A stretch of 64,000 nt of DNA. It comes from Pseudomonadota bacterium (GTDB lineage: Bacteria; Pseudomonadota; Gammaproteobacteria; Burkholderiales; Gallionellaceae). The stretch covers positions 62,001-126,000 of the forward strand of contig JAJZUP010000001.1 of the NCBI GenBank assembly GCA_021848465.1, in the 5' to 3' direction. Under the pieces are notes generated by a model that saw only the letters and a list, made by a program, of their open reading frames with translations, made no database searches and had not been told where the DNA came from. The position numbers and the translations under genes were made by a program. Below are positions 62,460 to 64,000 of this stretch, piece after piece; positions within the stretch are counted from its first letter, which is position 1, and every line of letters starts with the position of its first letter.

Positions 62460-63863
62460 ATGAAACTGCACCTCGACTGGTCCTCTTACGAAACCGCCGG
62501 GCAGGGCGATGCCTACGCCGGCATCCCCGCAACCGGCGGCGACTTTGCCAAGGCCGTGGCCGTGTGCATCGGCGACAAGCAATGCCAGCGCAAACCCAAG
62601 GGCGTGATGTGCCCCAGCTTCCGCGCCACCGACGACCCGGCGCACTCGCCCGGCGGCCGCGTGAAAGTATTGAAGGCCGCCTTGAATGGCGAACTGGGCG
62701 ACGCCCCCTTTGCCGGCAAGGCACTGGCGGAGGCGATGGAGCTCTGTGTCGGTTGCAAGGGCTGCAAGCGCGAATGCGCCAACCAAGTCGACATGGCCGC
62801 CATCAAGATCGAATATCAGGCGCAGCGTAATGCGCTGACCGGCGTTCCGCGTCGCGAGCGCTACGTCGCCGCCTTGCCGCAATGGCTGCGCCGGCGCCGC
62901 CTGCTGCGCGGGCTTGTGCGGCTGCGCAACCGCGTGCCCTTGCTGGCTGGGCTCGGCGAGAAGTTTTTCGGCATCTCGGCTAAACGGCAATTGCCGGAAC
63001 CGTCGGCAAGCCCCTATATGTTTCCAGATATTCCCTCACCCCAACCCTCTCCCGCTTGCGGGAGAGGGAGCGAACGAACGCTGCGCGAATTTCAATTCTC
63101 TGACCGCGACGTGATCCTGTTCGTCGATACCTTTGCCCGCGATTTCGAACCGGAGATTGCCGCCGCTGCGCAGCAAGTGTTGAACGCGGCGGGCTACCGC
63201 GTATTGAGCATGCAGGCGGAAGTGGATGACGAACCGCAACGCCCGTTGTGTTGTGGCCGCACTTATCTGTCGCTGGGACAGGTCGATGCCGCGCGGCGCG
63301 AAGCGCAACGCATGCAGCGTGCCTTGCGCCCGGTGCTGACAGCGGGCATCCCCATCATCGGGCTGGAACCTTCCTGCATCCTGTCGCTGCGCGACGACCA
63401 CCTGAAGCTCGGCCTGGGCGAAGAAGCCGAAACACTGGCGAAACAGGTTTACCTGTTCGAGGAATTCATCGCGCGCGAACATGACCGCAAGCGCTTCACG
63501 CTCGAATTTTCTGCGCTGCAAACCGGCAAGACGCTGGTGCACGGCCACTGCCACCAGAAGGCGGTGGGAGCGATGAAGTCCATGCGCAAGGTGCTGCGCC
63601 TGGTGCCCGATCTCGACTTTGAATTCATCGAGGCCAGTTGCTGCGGCATGGCGGGCAGCTTCGGGCTGGAGGCCGAGCATGCCGACCTTTCGATGCGGAT
63701 GGCGGAACAGGATCTGCTGCCCGCGCTGCGCGCTGCGCCGGAAGCAACGGTGCTGGCGAACGGCTTTTCCTGCCGCCACCAGATACACGAAGGCGCACAG
63801 CGCCGTGCCTCCCATATCGCCTTGCTGCTGCGCGATGCACTACCGCGGGAACCATCTTGCTGA
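62460..63863 (+). CDS. Stand-alone Fe-S oxidoreductase (YdiJ C-half type), copy 2
   Basis: The 467-residue protein is a paralogue of the one at 16599, with the same N-terminal HLDWSSYE, GVMCPSFRAT, CVGCKGCKRECANQVD (about 98-113), a CCGRTYLSLG site, HGHCHQKAVGAM and EASCCGMAGSFGLEAEHADL. It lacks a FAD half. Residues about 191-206 (SPQPSPACGRGSERTL) come from a palindromic DNA repeat. A perfect sigma-54 promoter and a NifA site lie upstream, so it probably moves electrons under nitrogen fixation. Donor and acceptor unknown. Confidence 0.8.
   Translation: MKLHLDWSSYETAGQGDAYAGIPATGGDFAKAVAVCIGDKQCQRKPKGVMCPSFRATDDPAHSPGGRVKVLKAALNGELGDAPFAGKALAEAMELCVGCKGCKRECANQVDMAAIKIEYQAQRNALTGVPRRERYVAALPQWLRRRRLLRGLVRLRNRVPLLAGLGEKFFGISAKRQLPEPSASPYMFPDIPSPQPSPACGRGSERTLREFQFSDRDVILFVDTFARDFEPEIAAAAQQVLNAAGYRVLSMQAEVDDEPQRPLCCGRTYLSLGQVDAARREAQRMQRALRPVLTAGIPIIGLEPSCILSLRDDHLKLGLGEEAETLAKQVYLFEEFIAREHDRKRFTLEFSALQTGKTLVHGHCHQKAVGAMKSMRKVLRLVPDLDFEFIEASCCGMAGSFGLEAEHADLSMRMAEQDLLPALRAAPEATVLANGFSCRHQIHEGAQRRASHIALLLRDALPREPSC
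63032..63077. repeat. Palindromic repeat inserted in frame in the Fe-S oxidoreductase
   Basis: TCCCTCACCCCAACCCTCTC followed by CCGCTTGCGGGAGAGGGAGC forms a hairpin-prone unit. It has 24 bases in common with the reversed repeat in nifB. It adds about 15 residues between the ferredoxin part and the first CCG domain without breaking the frame. Confidence 0.8.
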
Positions 63864-64000
63864 CCGGCGCATTACTCGGACTGATGCGCCAACTTGGCCT
63901 GGACGTCATCACACTGACCGAAGGAATCAGCGAAACCGAATTCTTTTCCAGCTCACTCACGCGCAAGGAGGTATTTCGTCTGCTGCGCAGCATGACGCAG
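63857..64000 (+). CDS. Start of an unidentified gene, cut by the window end
   Basis: The frame begins with TTG at 63857, overlapping the previous stop, or at an ATG at 63884, and is open to the window end. The protein starts LLTGALLGLMRQLGLDVITL and goes on TEGISETEFFSSSLTRKEVF. HepT-like small helical proteins have a similar look, but I cannot name it. The tight junction with the Fe-S gene suggests co-transcription. Confidence 0.4.
   Translation, partial: MLTGALLGLMRQLGLDVITLTEGISETEFFSSSLTRKEVFRLLRSMTQ

Overview
The window looks like a chromosomal nitrogen-fixation region of a betaproteobacterium of the order Nitrosomonadales. A microaerophilic, Gallionellaceae-like organism (for example Sideroxydans) is my best guess, but this is inferred from protein style, the SHP/diheme cytochrome genes and the overall gene mix. 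No rRNA or tRNA is present to confirm it. GC is moderately high, and most genes sit in tight, often ATGA-overlapping operons.

Layout. 1-421: remnant of an RND-type outer-membrane efflux lipoprotein. 424-5228: molybdate module modEABC (minus strand), divergent from a porin, with two ModE-box-like palindromes between them. 5225-7972: a small inverted-repeat element, a HExxH lipoprotein, a Crp/Fnr regulator and a c-type cytochrome. 7996-13795: nifHDKT with a 2[4Fe-4S] ferredoxin, a NafY/NifX-like protein and a small protein (minus strand). 13904-14806: draT. 14936-18999: AraC-like regulator, GST, Fe-S oxidoreductase, MBL hydrolase and a small membrane protein. 19329-22013: SIR2-like protein, hemerythrin and the NhaD antiporter. 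22056-27346: rnfABCDGEH (minus strand), divergent from nifLA. 30754-32937: globin-coupled GGDEF-EAL protein. 33036-35717: glnK-amtB with a TorF-type outer-membrane protein. 35963-44701: housekeeping genes (ubiK, comM-like, psiE-like, hemerythrin, metH, FKBPs) plus one AT-rich orphan. 44735-51009: a run of minus-strand genes encoding an outer-membrane protein, an ABC exporter, a LolA-like protein, a PF10118-type protein, cytochrome b561, SHP and diheme cytochrome. 51398-54486: a Cache-CheW protein and a small protein. 54687-60472: draG, nifQ, two 2Fe-2S ferredoxins, a flavodiiron protein, nifO, a 4Fe-4S ferredoxin and nifB. 60708-64000: an AAA ATPase, a second Fe-S oxidoreductase and the start of a cut-off gene.

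How it fits together. Molybdate import (modABC), Mo handling (NifQ), FeMo-co synthesis (NifB, NafY-like), nitrogenase (NifHDK), electron supply (Rnf, ferredoxins), post-translational switch-off (DraT/DraG acting on NifH Arg101), ammonium sensing (GlnK/AmtB) and redox/nitrogen control (NifL-NifA) are all present. nifE, nifN, nifV, nifS, nifU and nifM are not in the window. I read sigma-54 -24/-12 promoters before nifH, rnfA, nifL, nifB, nhaD, the SIR2-hemerythrin pair, a small membrane protein, the glnK operon, the Cache-CheW gene and an Fe-S oxidoreductase. TGT-N10-ACA NifA-type sites stand upstream of nifH, rnfA/nifL, nifB (two), Cache-CheW (two) and the 62.4-kb Fe-S oxidoreductase. The most interesting result is therefore a predicted extended NifA/sigma-54 regulon that takes in a soluble Cache-CheW sensor, a free-standing Fe-S oxidoreductase, a SIR2-hemerythrin pair and a Na+/H+ antiporter.

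The window also carries several families of short palindromic repeats. One family is inserted in frame in two genes, nifB and an Fe-S oxidoreductase, about 2.6 kb apart.
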